DNA from: Gemmatimonadota bacterium
Lineage (GTDB): Bacteria; Gemmatimonadota; Gemmatimonadetes; Palauibacterales; Palauibacteraceae
Direction: 5' to 3'
Length of the DNA: 64,000 nt
NCBI GenBank assembly: GCA_029262175.1
Contig: JAJCZV010000036.1
Coordinates: 169,590-233,589, forward strand
Shown: one piece after another, positions 43,690-53,326 of the stretch
How the letters are laid out: every line of letters starts with the position of its first letter
How positions within the stretch are numbered: the first letter of the stretch is position 1
The notes under the pieces: model-generated
Seen by the model: the letters and a program-made list of their open reading frames with translations, nothing else
The model's database searches: none
What the model was told of the DNA's origin: nothing
Program-made: the position numbers and the translations under genes

Positions 43690-45180
43690 CTAGCGCTTGA
43701 TCTCGAGTCGGTCGCCTGGACGAATAACCGCGGTCGTAAGGCTGTTCCATTCCATGATTTGCCGAGTCGACACGGAGAACTTTCGCGCGATCGACCACAA
43801 GGAGTCGCCGCTCCGCACCACCACGGTGACGGGTCCCTGTGGCGTCGCTGGACGCTGGGCCGATGCGCTCGTGCCACCGGATCTGGGGCTCGCCGACGCC
43901 AAGCGAGCCGGGTTGGGAATCACCAATTGGCGGCCGATCGAGAGCCGCCGTGGGTTTACGTTCCCGTTGGCAGAACGCAGATCGGACACCGTGACGCCGT
44001 AGCGGCTCGCAATTTCGCCGAGCGTTTGCCCTCGCGTTACGACGTGATAAGTCCAAGTGACTCGCTCGTCCGGCGGGATCGCGGCGTACCGCGTCTCGAA
44101 TTCTGAAGCTGACCCAGCCGGGACCCGAATCGTAACGGCCCGCGACGGAGGTGTGACGCGCTGAGGGAACTCGGGGTTCAAGCCCCGGATCGTCTCTAGG
44201 TCAGTAGACGCCGCCTCGGCGATCACGTCGAAGCTGGTTGCCTCGGAGATCGTGACCGTTTCAACCTCTGCCGGGGATTGGTGAACGAGCTGGTCGAACC
44301 CATAGCGCTCCGGATGTCGGCCAATGATTGCCGCGGCAATGATCTTCGGGACGTAGTCGCGCGTCTCTCGACGGAGCAGCTCCGCGTCCGCGAGGTCCCA
44401 AAACGTTCCACCTTCCACGCGGCGAAGCCCCCGCCGCACTCGCCCGGGGCCGCCGTTATAAGCGGCCGCAGCGAGATACCACGATCCGAACTGACGGTGC
44501 AGATCCGACAGGTAACGGATCGCGGCGTCGGTCGCCTTCTCGGGATCCCGACGCTCATCGAGCCAAAACGAAATCTCCAGATCGTAGGCGCGCCCAGTGC
44601 TGGCGATGAACTGCCACATGCCGACCGCACTGGCTCGGCTGTACGCGTAAGGGTTCATTCCACTTTCGATCAGGGCGAGATAGAGAAACTCCGGAGGCAT
44701 CCCGGCCTCGCTGAGCTTTCGTTTGATCATCGGTTCGTACGCGCCTCGGCGTTCCAGATACAGACCGAAACGTTCAGGGATCACGTTCTGGAAATAGTTG
44801 ATCCAAGACTCGACGCGGTCGTTGAGAATCAAAGGGAACTCGGAATCGCGATCCTCGGCGGCGCGGATCAGGCCCATCGGATCCGAGCCGAGCGCCTCGC
44901 GGATCTCGCGGTCGATGTCCCCCGGTGTGGGTTCCGGCTTGACGACTTTCGGGGGTAGAGGCTCGGGCAAGAGCGCTTCGGGCGCGACGGACGACGGCTC
45001 GGCACCCTCGAGACCGTGACCCGACGGGGGCTGCGAAGCACCGTCGACGTCTGCTACCGCTGCGGAGGGATCTGGACCGATCTGGGGCGCGGGCGTTGTC
45101 GAGCACGCCGTCAAAAACAGCGCTCCCAGACAGGCGACAGCGAATGAAGTCGTTCGTGTCCGAGACGGCGTGTTGCCCAT
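43690..45180 (-). CDS. mltD: MltD-like membrane-bound lytic transglycosylase with LysM domains
   Basis: A 496-residue lipoprotein. The AGGAGGAGG ribosome-binding site before ATG 45180 is the strongest in the window. Lipobox LTAC follows a hydrophobic stretch. After a Pro-rich linker comes the SLT domain (ALIESGMNPYAYSRASAVGMWQFIASTGRAY, with the catalytic Glu, then AAAYNGGPGRVRRGL) and a C-terminal region with two LysM units (YHVVTRGQTLGEIASRYGV and VVVRSGDSLWSIARKFSV). It trims peptidoglycan at the outer membrane. The spacer 45181-45384 upstream has no gene. Confidence 0.87.
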   Translation of the reverse strand: MGNTPSRTRTTSFAVACLGALFLTACSTTPAPQIGPDPSAAVADVDGASQPPSGHGLEGAEPSSVAPEALLPEPLPPKVVKPEPTPGDIDREIREALGSDPMGLIRAAEDRDSEFPLILNDRVESWINYFQNVIPERFGLYLERRGAYEPMIKRKLSEAGMPPEFLYLALIESGMNPYAYSRASAVGMWQFIASTGRAYDLEISFWLDERRDPEKATDAAIRYLSDLHRQFGSWYLAAAAYNGGPGRVRRGLRRVEGGTFWDLADAELLRRETRDYVPKIIAAAIIGRHPERYGFDQLVHQSPAEVETVTISEATSFDVIAEAASTDLETIRGLNPEFPQRVTPPSRAVTIRVPAGSASEFETRYAAIPPDERVTWTYHVVTRGQTLGEIASRYGVTVSDLRSANGNVNPRRLSIGRQLVIPNPARLASASPRSGGTSASAQRPATPQGPVTVVVRSGDSLWSIARKFSVSTRQIMEWNSLTTAVIRPGDRLEIKR

Positions 45181-45384
45181 GCAACCTCCTCCTGCGCAAC
45201 GTGTTGTGGCAACGGCGCATCAGCGCCTTTGCGCAAGAAAGGCCGCTCCTCAGCCGAGGAATCGACCTCTCTATTCGATTCTGTGTGCGCTCACTGGAAA
45301 CGAGCGCAATGCCGCATATATGACGAAGAAGGGGGCTGAGGCGTTGCATTTCCGACTTACCTGCCGCCGAACAACCCCACCATC

Positions 45385-46839
45385 TCACATGTGATAGTTT
45401 GGAGCCTCGCGCGTAATCACCACGTCGTGCGGGTGTGATTCGCGGAGTCCACCGACCGTTATCCGCAGGAACCGGGCCTTCTTACAAAGTTCTTCGACCG
45501 ATGCCGCGCCGCAGTAGCCCATGCCGCTCCTGAGTCCTCCAACGAGCTGGAAGACCGTGTCGCTGGCGGGTCCCTTGTAGGGCACCCTGCCCTCGATCCC
45601 TTCCGGGACGAGTTTTTTTGAACTCACGCCTTCCTGGAAGTAGCGGTCGGCCGAGCCAGCCTCCATGGCGGAGAGCGATCCCATGCCGCGAATCACCTTG
45701 AAGCGCCGGCCTTCGAGGAGAAACGTCTCGCCGGGGCTCTCGTCCGCGCCGGCGAACATGGATCCCATCATGCAGCTTTGCGCCCCCACCGCGAGCGCCT
45801 TGACGACGTCTCCCGAGTATTTGATTCCGCCGTCGGCGATCACGGGCACACGCCCGGCAACCCCTTCCACGGCATCTTCGATGGCGGTGATCTGCGGCAC
45901 CCCAACCCCCGTCACGACGCGCGTCGTACAGATCGATCCGGGACCGACACCGACCTTCACGGCGTCGACGCCTCGGGCGACGAGCGCCGCCGCGCCGTCC
46001 TGCGTGGCCACGTTACCCGCGACCAGCGGCGTGTCGGGAAGAGCCTCGCGCACACGTTCGACGGCCTGCAGCACGCCCTCGGAGTGGCCGTGCGCCGTGT
46101 CGACGACAAGGACGTCGACCCCCGCAGCTTCGAGCGCGCGCGCTCGATCGAGGTCGTTGGGGGCGGCACCGATGGCTGCGCCCACACGCAGTCGCCCGTG
46201 ATCATCCTTGGTCGCGTTCGGAAACTGCCGTCGCTTGAAAATGTCCTTGACGGTAATCAGACCCCGGAGCCGACCGTCGTCATCGACCACCGGCAGCTTC
46301 TCGATCTTGTACTTGCGCAGGATTTCCTCGGCGCCATCCAGCGAGGTGCCGAGCGGCGCCGTCACCAGCGACCCGCTCGTCATGACGTCGCGAATCGGTC
46401 GCGACAAGTCCGTCTCGAACACCAAGTCGCGGTTGGTGAGGATCCCGATCAGCTTGCCGTCGGGGTCCACGATCGGGACGCCACTGATCGAAAACTCGCC
46501 CATGCGATGCTTCGCCTCGCGGAGCGTCGCGTCCGGTCCCAGGGTGACCGGATCGAGAATCATCCCGCTTTCGGATCGCTTGACCCGATCGACCTGCTGA
46601 ACTTGAGACTCGATCGACATGTTCTTATGGACGATGCCGAGCCCACCCTCACGAGCCATCGCGATCGCCATCCGGTGCTCCGTGACCGTGTCCATTGCCG
46701 CGGAGATGAGGGGAATGGCAAGTCGGATCTGCGCGGTGAGCTGTGTGGAGACGTCGACGTCCGACGGGTGGACGAGCGCGTGCCCGGGCGCGAGGAGCAC
46801 GTCATCGAAAGTGAGCGTTTCGCGAAAACGGTCGGTCAT
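45385..46839 (-). CDS. guaB: IMP dehydrogenase
   Basis: A 484-residue enzyme that oxidises IMP to XMP in guanine nucleotide synthesis. Visible features are [15 protein letters not shown], two CBS domains in the middle ([26 protein letters not shown] and [22 protein letters not shown]), the active-site loop [18 protein letters not shown] with catalytic Cys, [15 protein letters not shown], and the C-terminal [12 protein letters not shown]. Length is normal. It is a stand-alone gene, which is usual for guaB. Confidence 0.95.
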   Translation of the reverse strand: MTDRFRETLTFDDVLLAPGHALVHPSDVDVSTQLTAQIRLAIPLISAAMDTVTEHRMAIAMAREGGLGIVHKNMSIESQVQQVDRVKRSESGMILDPVTLGPDATLREAKHRMGEFSISGVPIVDPDGKLIGILTNRDLVFETDLSRPIRDVMTSGSLVTAPLGTSLDGAEEILRKYKIEKLPVVDDDGRLRGLITVKDIFKRRQFPNATKDDHGRLRVGAAIGAAPNDLDRARALEAAGVDVLVVDTAHGHSEGVLQAVERVREALPDTPLVAGNVATQDGAAALVARGVDAVKVGVGPGSICTTRVVTGVGVPQITAIEDAVEGVAGRVPVIADGGIKYSGDVVKALAVGAQSCMMGSMFAGADESPGETFLLEGRRFKVIRGMGSLSAMEAGSADRYFQEGVSSKKLVPEGIEGRVPYKGPASDTVFQLVGGLRSGMGYCGAASVEELCKKARFLRITVGGLRESHPHDVVITREAPNYHM

Positions 46840-46916
46840 GAGCTTACTCGTCGAGTCCTCGGCGGTCCGTAGCGATCGCGTAGTAGAACATTGGAATTGG
46901 AGCAGACCCGGAACGA

Positions 46917-46968
46917 GAAAAGCCGCATGGACGCCCCCCCTGAGGAAGGTGCGGTCGTGCGGCTTTTC
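46917..46968 (-). terminator. Hairpin terminator between the hypothetical gene and guaB
   Basis: GAAAAGCCGCA (46917-46927) and TGCGGCTTTTC (46958-46968) are perfect 11-bp complements around a 30-base loop. The T-tract is part of the stem in either direction, so it can act for transcription leaving the gene at 47038. Confidence 0.6.
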
Positions 46969-47037
46969 GAAGGTGGGTTACGGCTCTCATGCGCCATCGT
47001 AGGCGACGAGACGCTTCCCGTCAACGAGATCCGACGG

Positions 47038-47415
47038 TCATTCCACGATGATCTCGCGCTCCGGCGCTGGCGGCTTGTCGTCTTTCTTTGGAGGCGGTTC
47101 TGGGGTCCCGACCTCGAGCTCTGCTAGAAACTCCCGCCCGGCCTCGCGAAACGAATCGAGGACGCGATCGGCCTGACCCAGCACCTTCATGGTCCCTTTC
47201 ATGGTGTTGGCCGAAGCTCGGCTACGACGAAGCTGCCGTTGCACGGTCTCGGCGAACTGTTGGAACGCGGCGGGCCGCGGCGTTCGACGATCCGCATACT
47301 CCGAGGAGAGGAAGTTTACGAAGTCCATGACCTCGTACTGTTTCTCTTCCGGGAGCGCTTCGACCTTACGCCAAAGCTGCTTCTTGAGGATTTCGTTCAT
47401 TCCATCATCGGTCAT
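47038..47415 (-). CDS. Small hypothetical protein, DUF2281-like N-terminus
   Basis: 125 residues from ATG 47415, with GGAGGTG about ten bases upstream. The N-terminal ILKKQLWRKVEALPEEKQYEVMDFVNFLSSEY resembles the DUF2281-type segment common to small proteins paired with toxins, but no toxin gene lies next to it. The remainder is helical, followed by a Pro/Lys-rich tail (TPEPPPKKDDKPPAPE). It may be a small cytoplasmic regulator; function not known. Confidence 0.55.
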   Translation of the reverse strand: MTDDGMNEILKKQLWRKVEALPEEKQYEVMDFVNFLSSEYADRRTPRPAAFQQFAETVQRQLRRSRASANTMKGTMKVLGQADRVLDSFREAGREFLAELEVGTPEPPPKKDDKPPAPEREIIVE

Positions 47416-47540
47416 ACTACGATCCACCTCCAAGCGGGTCGGTCAAGCGAAGCCAGTTCGCACGTGGAATACTCTGTCGCGGGGGGGCGAAGTTTCAAGG
47501 GGCACGACTTCGAACGTCCTGAGCATGCGGTCTCGGACCC

Positions 47541-48590
47541 CTAGTCGCTTGGAAACGGCAGCGCCAGCACGAAACGACAAGGCTTTCCGCCGCCACCCTC
47601 TACGTCGATCCGCCCACCCAGGGCTTGGACCAGCCGACCGCAGATCGACAGCCCGAGACCCCGAGTCCAGCCGCGGTCGTTCGCCGGCCTCTGAAGTCCT
47701 TGGGGGCTCGATAGACCGGCTCGCAAGCGCTGGATGTCCGCGTCGGTTCCCCCGTCCTCCACTTCGATGGCCAGCCAGCCTTCGGGTAGATCCACGACGC
47801 GAATCCGGACCCGCCCATCGCGAGGCGTCGCGCGAATCGCGTTGGACGTCAGATTGACTAACACCCGAGCCAGAATGCGCCGATCCCCCCTCCGTGAGCC
47901 GATACCCGGCGTTTCGAAGACCAACGCTACGTCCATGTGAGCCGCCAGCGCGCCCAACAACTGGTCGACCTGCGCGAGCACCGACTCGATCGGGAACGGT
48001 TCGACCCGAACGGCGATTTCGCCGGCCTCGTCCATGGTCGAGGCCTCGATGAGGTCCGTCAGCCACTCATTGAGTGAGAGCGCGGCGGTATAGAGCACGC
48101 CGGCCTGGCGCGATTGAACATCGCCGGGTGCGAGCGAAGGCTGATTCGCGAGCGCGTCCGCGAGGAGGAGCATCGTGTTTAGCGGCGAGCGCAGGTCGTG
48201 TGAGACGTCGCGGATTTGGTCTGCCGAACGCCGGTGCGCGCGCTCGAGCAAGTCCTCTACAAGCCGTGCGAACGCCCGGTCGAGCCGTCCGTGGAGCGCG
48301 CGGAGCTTCTCGGGAGCCAGTCCTCGCACCCCCGCGTCCGCGATCGCTTCGCGGACCGCCCCCACTGCAGCAGCCAACACGGCAAGAGAGGCGACTCCGG
48401 GTCTCTTGAGGTCTCCTCCGACCGGAAGGAGCCGATCGGCGCGCGCCCACAGATAGCTCGCGATGGTCCTGACCTCGACCGGCAGCCCGCGAAGCGCCCG
48501 CTCGGGGTCTCCGAGATCCGGTCGTCCGTCGAGGTTCTTGGGGGTAGGCGTTCCCGTGTCATCGACCACGCGGCTACTGGACGAACGCAT
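47541..48590 (-). CDS. Sensor histidine kinase, cytoplasmic
   Basis: A 349-residue protein. The dimerisation domain has the phosphoacceptor His131 in IRDVSHDLRSPLNTMLLLADAL. The ATPase domain shows the N box (NLTSNAIRAT), a D/G1 box (VEDGGTDAD, somewhat degenerate) and the G2 box (TRGLGLSICGRLVQALGG). No clear transmembrane helix is seen, although LAVLAAAVGAVREAI is hydrophobic, so the signal may be internal. The start overlaps the response regulator stop by 17 bases, so the two genes form a pair. It probably controls the adjacent NtrC-type activator. Confidence 0.82.
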   Translation of the reverse strand: MRSSSSRVVDDTGTPTPKNLDGRPDLGDPERALRGLPVEVRTIASYLWARADRLLPVGGDLKRPGVASLAVLAAAVGAVREAIADAGVRGLAPEKLRALHGRLDRAFARLVEDLLERAHRRSADQIRDVSHDLRSPLNTMLLLADALANQPSLAPGDVQSRQAGVLYTAALSLNEWLTDLIEASTMDEAGEIAVRVEPFPIESVLAQVDQLLGALAAHMDVALVFETPGIGSRRGDRRILARVLVNLTSNAIRATPRDGRVRIRVVDLPEGWLAIEVEDGGTDADIQRLRAGLSSPQGLQRPANDRGWTRGLGLSICGRLVQALGGRIDVEGGGGKPCRFVLALPFPSD

Positions 48591-50112
48591 CCTTGGACAG
48601 TTCGTGCTTGTCCATCAGACGATATAGGGTCGTGCGGTCGATGCCGGCCTGGCGTGCAGCCTCCGACATATTGCCCTGCGTGCGAGAGATGACCTGCGCG
48701 AGATATTCGCGCTCGAAACGGCCGATAAGGGCATCCTTGGCGTCATGGAAAGGAGCGTGAAAGTCGATCATGCCGCTCACGGATCCGTTGTCGGAGCCAC
48801 TCGAGCGCGGCACCGAGATGTTTCCTTCCTCGAGGATCGAGAGCCGCTCTCGCCCGATCATCTCGTTTGCGTCCGACAGAACCACGAGGTGCTCGATGAC
48901 GTTCTGTAGCTCGCGGACGTTTCCGGGCCAGGGGTATCGAACCAGGGTTTCAAACGCCTCAGGAGAAAACCGCGGGGGCACGGCCCCCGGCAGCTGATGG
49001 CGACGCCAAAAATGATCGATGAAGTGCTTGATCAGGACCGGTATGTCCTCGGCACGTTCTCGAAGCGGAGGCAGGTGGATCGGAACCACGCGTAGCCGAA
49101 AGTAGAGATCCTGGCGTAGCGCGCCGTCGTGGATGGCGGCCTCCGGCTCCCGGTTCGTGGCCGACACGAAGCGGACGTCCACCGCCGCATCGTCTTTCTC
49201 GCTCCCCACTCGCCGAATGAGTCCGTCTTGGAGTACGCGGAGAAGCTTTGCCTGGAGCGGCATCGGCATCTCGCCGAGTTCGTCGAGGAAGAAAGTGCCC
49301 TGATCCGCGACTTCCAACAGGCCCGGTTTGTCACGAACGGCGCCCGTGAAGGCTCCGCGGCGGTGACCGAACATTTCCGACTCGAGCAGCTCACCAGGAA
49401 GCGCGGCGCAGTTGACCGCTACGAACGCCTTCCGCGAGCGGCGGCTTTCCGAATGGATGTACTGGGCGATGAGTTCCTTACCGGTCCCGCTGTCTCCGGT
49501 AATGAATACCGATGCGTCGGTCTTGGCGACCTTCATCGCCGTTTCGATCGCGCGCCGCATCGCCTTCGAAACGCCCAGGATACGGACCCGACCGTCGACC
49601 AATACGCCCTCGCGCTTGGAAGAGTCGCTAAGGGTGCGTTGTCTCAGGAGCGTATAGGCCGCGCGACCGATCACGATGAGCAGCTGCGTCGCCGTGAAAG
49701 GTTTTGGGACGTACTCCCAGGCGCCGGCCTTCATGGCGCGAATGCTGGCCTCGGTCGTCGCGTGGCCCGTCATCATGATGGCGAGCGTAGACGGCGAGCG
49801 CTGCCGGATATCCGCTAGGATGTCGAGTCCGTGGACGTGCGGCATGCTCTGATCGATGAGGACAATGTCGTAGGGCTGGCTTTTGATGCGGTGGAGCGCG
49901 TCGTCCGCTTTGCGCTCGACCTCGCACTGATAGCCGTCGGCCGTCAGGACCGATTCGCAGCTATCCAAGATGCTCTGCTCGTCATCGATGACCAGAATAC
50001 GGATGCTGGCGCGCTCCTCGGGTCCGAGGATGGCCCCACCGGCATCGTCTAGATCGTCGACTGGCTGATCTGGTGACAACTGTTTCTCGACCTCGGGAGC
50101 TTCAATGTGCAC
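48574..50112 (-). CDS. NtrC-type sigma-54-dependent response regulator
   Basis: About 512 residues from GTG 50112, which has AGAGGAAG just upstream; the frame is open further to 50223 but encodes only an Arg-rich stretch. The receiver domain (ILVIDDEQSI, with phosphoacceptor Asp in IVLIDQSMP), the AAA+ core (GDSGTGKE, the sigma-54-contacting GAFTGA, LDELGEMP) and a Fis-type helix-turn-helix (GNMSEAARQAGIDRTTLYRLM) are in order. It activates RpoN promoters. It is transcribed away from the exopolysaccharide locus, which makes that locus a plausible target. Confidence 0.88.
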   Translation of the reverse strand: MHIEAPEVEKQLSPDQPVDDLDDAGGAILGPEERASIRILVIDDEQSILDSCESVLTADGYQCEVERKADDALHRIKSQPYDIVLIDQSMPHVHGLDILADIRQRSPSTLAIMMTGHATTEASIRAMKAGAWEYVPKPFTATQLLIVIGRAAYTLLRQRTLSDSSKREGVLVDGRVRILGVSKAMRRAIETAMKVAKTDASVFITGDSGTGKELIAQYIHSESRRSRKAFVAVNCAALPGELLESEMFGHRRGAFTGAVRDKPGLLEVADQGTFFLDELGEMPMPLQAKLLRVLQDGLIRRVGSEKDDAAVDVRFVSATNREPEAAIHDGALRQDLYFRLRVVPIHLPPLRERAEDIPVLIKHFIDHFWRRHQLPGAVPPRFSPEAFETLVRYPWPGNVRELQNVIEHLVVLSDANEMIGRERLSILEEGNISVPRSSGSDNGSVSGMIDFHAPFHDAKDALIGRFEREYLAQVISRTQGNMSEAARQAGIDRTTLYRLMDKHELSKDAFVQ

Positions 50113-50962
50113 GGGCTTCCTCTTCCACCGTTTTCTCACCCGACGCGATGCCTTCCGCGTCTCCCCCAACCTCGCGACGTGAGTGTCGCGACCGTCGTGC
50201 AAGCTGCTCCGGACGTCGTGCAAGCTGCACGCGCCCCATCATTCGCCCTAAAGGTGCGGCAGTGCGACACATATCGCGACCCCGCTCGAAGCCGCTGCGT
50301 CGCGAACGCAACAAAGACCCCATGTGGCGCACAATCCCGGACGCATAGCTGACCCCGCGAGGGCGTCTACGCCCTCTTCCAAGCCAACGAAAAGCACCCG
50401 GATTCGCAACCTTCGGGTGGCCCCAAGTTTCAAGAACTGCGCCGTTTAGAGGAATTGGTGAGCCGGGGCGTGAGGCCACGTCCCGCGGCCCCGGGGGCTG
50501 TCGCGCACGGCCCACGTCCGAGCGACTCGAGGCGTCGGCGCGGGGACGCAGAAGACCCCCGAGCCTTGCTCCAGCAGGTTTCTGTGTTCGCACTGGGTGA
50601 GGGTTCGCTACGACGCGCGTTGCGGTGGAGCCACCCATGTGGCTTCTGCGAGCAAACGCTTTCGGGCCGGACCTGCGATTCGGAGGCCGGCGTCGGATTC
50701 CGTCGCGCCGAGTCCGCCGGCAATCCGCTGCGGGTAGCCACCGCGATCTCGTCGCGCCTTTATGTGGCACGGAACCTACAACGTCACGCGCAACCGCCTC
50801 GCCCGCCTGATCCGACCCGGCGGAACCGTATATGGGACGTGGGGTTCTGTACCGTCCGGACCGGCACCGGACTTGCTCCCGTTCGGTCAGTTCGTGGGTC
50901 GTTCTGATCGAAGCGATTCCGGGCCAAATCACCGGTGGGTCGACGAAAGCAAGGTTGGGTAC
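50113..50962. other. 850-base divergent intergenic region between regulator and polysaccharide locus
   Basis: No gene with a plausible start and family match is seen here; the long open frames are GC-driven. It holds a direct repeat with dyad symmetry at 50193-50228. A TGGCAC at 50765-50770 looks like the -24 half of a sigma-54 promoter, but the -12 position reads AC rather than GC, so it is only a half match. Confidence 0.45.
50193..50228. repeat. Direct repeat CGTCGTGCAAGCTGC, possible activator site
   Basis: CGTCGTGCAAGCTGC occurs at 50193-50207 and 50214-50228, a 21-base (two helical turns) spacing. The second copy is inside GTGCAAGCTGCAC, a 5-bp dyad. Paired dyads two helical turns apart fit an activator or repressor binding site, but the factor is unknown. 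Confidence 0.4.
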
Positions 50963-53326
50963 GTGAACGGCAATAGCGGAGCGGAACTCCCAGTCCAATA
51001 CGAAGGCGGGTACACGGACGTGGCCCCGCATGTCGGCGGGTATCGCTATCCCATGGTGGCCGGCGAGGGCGAGTCGGCGGATATGCGCCGCTTGCTTTCG
51101 GCGCTCAGGGACAAGGCTGTGTGGATCCTCCTGGCCATGGTCGTAGGGGGTGTCCTCGGTTTCATGTACTCCGGAACCCAGCGCGCCTCGTACCGATCTT
51201 CTGCTTCGGTTTACCTCGAAAGCTCCAACTCGCTTCAGGGACCACTGCGTGCGAACGACGTACTCAACGGCAACGGCTGGGCGGAAGTACTCCTCAGTAA
51301 CGCCGTGCTCGAGCCCGTCGTCCGCAAGTATCGGATGCACGTAGGGCAGAACTCGCCTCGCGGAGACGGCGCGATCCTGGATGGTCTGGAGGTTCGCGAC
51401 GACCTCAAACCCGGTCGCTATACGCTTCGGATGGTGGACGCGAGTCGATACCAGTTGCTTTCCATCGACGACGACGAAGTCGAGGTGATCCTCGAAGAGG
51501 GTGCGCTGGCAGACGGCGTCGGCGCGACCCTCGGCATCGCCTGGGTCCCCGATGCCCAGGAGCTCGCGGCTCTGGGTGAGGATCTCGTGTTTACGGTCAA
51601 CCGCCCGCAGCAACGGGCTCGCGGACTCGCTTCCGGTTTCTCGGTGCGCTTCGATGATATGTCGGGCGTCATCAAGACCGAGATGACCTGGCCCGACGCC
51701 GCGCGTGGCGCAGAAATCCACAACGCCATTATCGAGAGCTACGTCGAGACGACCAAACGGTTGACCAACGGCCGACTGACCGAGCAAGTGGAGATTCTGG
51801 AGCAGCAGAGCCAGGTGACGGCTGGCCGGCTGGCCGCCGCGGAGTCGGCGCTCGAGAACTTCAAAGTCGACGCGATCACGAAGCCTGGGGAACGCCAGCC
51901 GCTCAGCATCCCGGGACTCACGGCAGGTGCCGGCGTCGCCGATCCCTACGGCGCGTTCTTTCAGCAACAGTCCGATCTCGATCAGATCCGGGTCGACATC
52001 GCCGAACTCGGGAACATCCTGGCCAGCTCCAACGGTGAGATCAACGTTTTGGCGCTTCGGGCCGTGCCTTCGATCGCCAATTCACCCGGCATCGGGAGCA
52101 CGATCGGCGAGTTGGACAGGCTCGAGATCTCAATGCGGACGCTTTTGTACACCTATCTTCCCGAACATCCGGATGTCGCAGCGATCGCCGCGCAAATCGG
52201 CGACATCCATCGCGTGCAACTCCCGGCTCTGCTTCGTGCCCTCCAAAACGACCTTCGGAGCCGCGAGACGACGCTGGCTCAGCAGATCGGGCTGCGGGCG
52301 GGCGAACTGCGCGAGATTCCGGCCCGAACCATCGAGAACGCACGCCTCGAACGGCAGAAGTCGCTGGCAGAATCGCTCGACGCGAACGTCCGCGGACGCC
52401 TGGAATCCGCGCGTCTGGCCGAACGAACGGCACTCACGAACGTGCAGCCGCTGGACGCCGCCTTCCCGGCCGCACGGCCCGAAGCGCAAACGCTGCCGTC
52501 GTTCTTCGTCCTGCTCGGTTCTCTGGTCGGGCTCGGACTCGCCGTCGGGAGCGTCCTCGTGCGCGACAAACTCGACCAACGGATCCGTCACCCCGATGAC
52601 ATCTCCGACAAGTTCGGGCTACCGCTGCTCGGCGTTGTCCCACAACTCAAAGCTCCCGACAAGAACCGGGCTGCGGCAGCCGTCGCCGTGGAATCGTTTC
52701 GCTCGATCCGAACGCAGCTCTCGCACGCCGCCGGGGGTACGGGGGGTCAGGTCTTGATCACGAGTTCGACCCCGCGAGAGGGCAAGTCAGTGGTCGCTGC
52801 GAACCTCGCGATCTCCTACGCATCGTCTGGTCTCCGTACGCTCTTGGTAGATGCGGATATTCGCCGCGGGCGATTGCACTCGGTCTTTGGCTTCCCTCGC
52901 TCACCAGGCCTCACCGAGCATCTCGCCGGAAAAGCATCGCTGGAGGAAGTCACGCGACGGCACGAATCGGCGGATCTCGATATCATTTTGTCGGGGGCGC
53001 TGTCGTCGGACGCCGAGCTCATTGGTGGCGAAAAACTGGACCGATTCCTGAGCAATGCGAGCGACGGCTACGACGTCGTAGTCCTGGATGGCCCGCCGCT
53101 GGCGGCCGGCGCCGATGCGTTGATCCTCGGACAACGGTGCGACAAGGTCGTCATGGTGTTCCGAGCCGGCACGACTTCAGAGGGTATGGCACGTACGCGT
53201 CTCGGGATGCTCGGCAACGTCGATCTTCCCATCGTCGGCGCGATCCTCAACGCGGTGCCCGAGCACGCGCCGTACTACGACCAGTACGTCAACTACTATT
53301 ACTATGCGGAGGCGGAGGCCTCTTGA
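50963..53326 (+). CDS. Wzc-type polysaccharide copolymerase with tyrosine autokinase
   Basis: A 787-residue inner membrane protein. GTG 50963 is the likely start; the frame is open to 50762, but the extra residues are unlike the family. It has a Wzz-type domain between two transmembrane helices (KAVWILLAMVVGGVLGFMY near residue 55 and FFVLLGSLVGLGLAVGSVLV near residue 520), coiled coil in the periplasmic part, and a cytoplasmic BY-kinase domain with Walker A SSTPREGKSVVAANLA, Walker A' LLVDADIRRG and VVLDGPPL. The C-terminus is a tyrosine cluster (YYDQYVNYYYYAEAEAS), the autophosphorylation site. It controls polymer length and export. TTGA overlap with the next gene. Confidence 0.88.
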   Translation: MNGNSGAELPVQYEGGYTDVAPHVGGYRYPMVAGEGESADMRRLLSALRDKAVWILLAMVVGGVLGFMYSGTQRASYRSSASVYLESSNSLQGPLRANDVLNGNGWAEVLLSNAVLEPVVRKYRMHVGQNSPRGDGAILDGLEVRDDLKPGRYTLRMVDASRYQLLSIDDDEVEVILEEGALADGVGATLGIAWVPDAQELAALGEDLVFTVNRPQQRARGLASGFSVRFDDMSGVIKTEMTWPDAARGAEIHNAIIESYVETTKRLTNGRLTEQVEILEQQSQVTAGRLAAAESALENFKVDAITKPGERQPLSIPGLTAGAGVADPYGAFFQQQSDLDQIRVDIAELGNILASSNGEINVLALRAVPSIANSPGIGSTIGELDRLEISMRTLLYTYLPEHPDVAAIAAQIGDIHRVQLPALLRALQNDLRSRETTLAQQIGLRAGELREIPARTIENARLERQKSLAESLDANVRGRLESARLAERTALTNVQPLDAAFPAARPEAQTLPSFFVLLGSLVGLGLAVGSVLVRDKLDQRIRHPDDISDKFGLPLLGVVPQLKAPDKNRAAAAVAVESFRSIRTQLSHAAGGTGGQVLITSSTPREGKSVVAANLAISYASSGLRTLLVDADIRRGRLHSVFGFPRSPGLTEHLAGKASLEEVTRRHESADLDIILSGALSSDAELIGGEKLDRFLSNASDGYDVVVLDGPPLAAGADALILGQRCDKVVMVFRAGTTSEGMARTRLGMLGNVDLPIVGAILNAVPEHAPYYDQYVNYYYYAEAEAS

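Noticed and set aside
50762..50962. N-terminal extension of the Wzc-type protein
   Set aside because: The 67 residues are Arg/Gly/Pro-rich without resemblance to the family, and a possible promoter half-site lies in it.
50102..51967. 621-codon open frame on the minus strand
   Set aside because: It lies antisense to the Wzc-type gene and across the spacer, has no family motif and has the Arg/Gly/Pro-rich composition of a GC-rich shadow frame.
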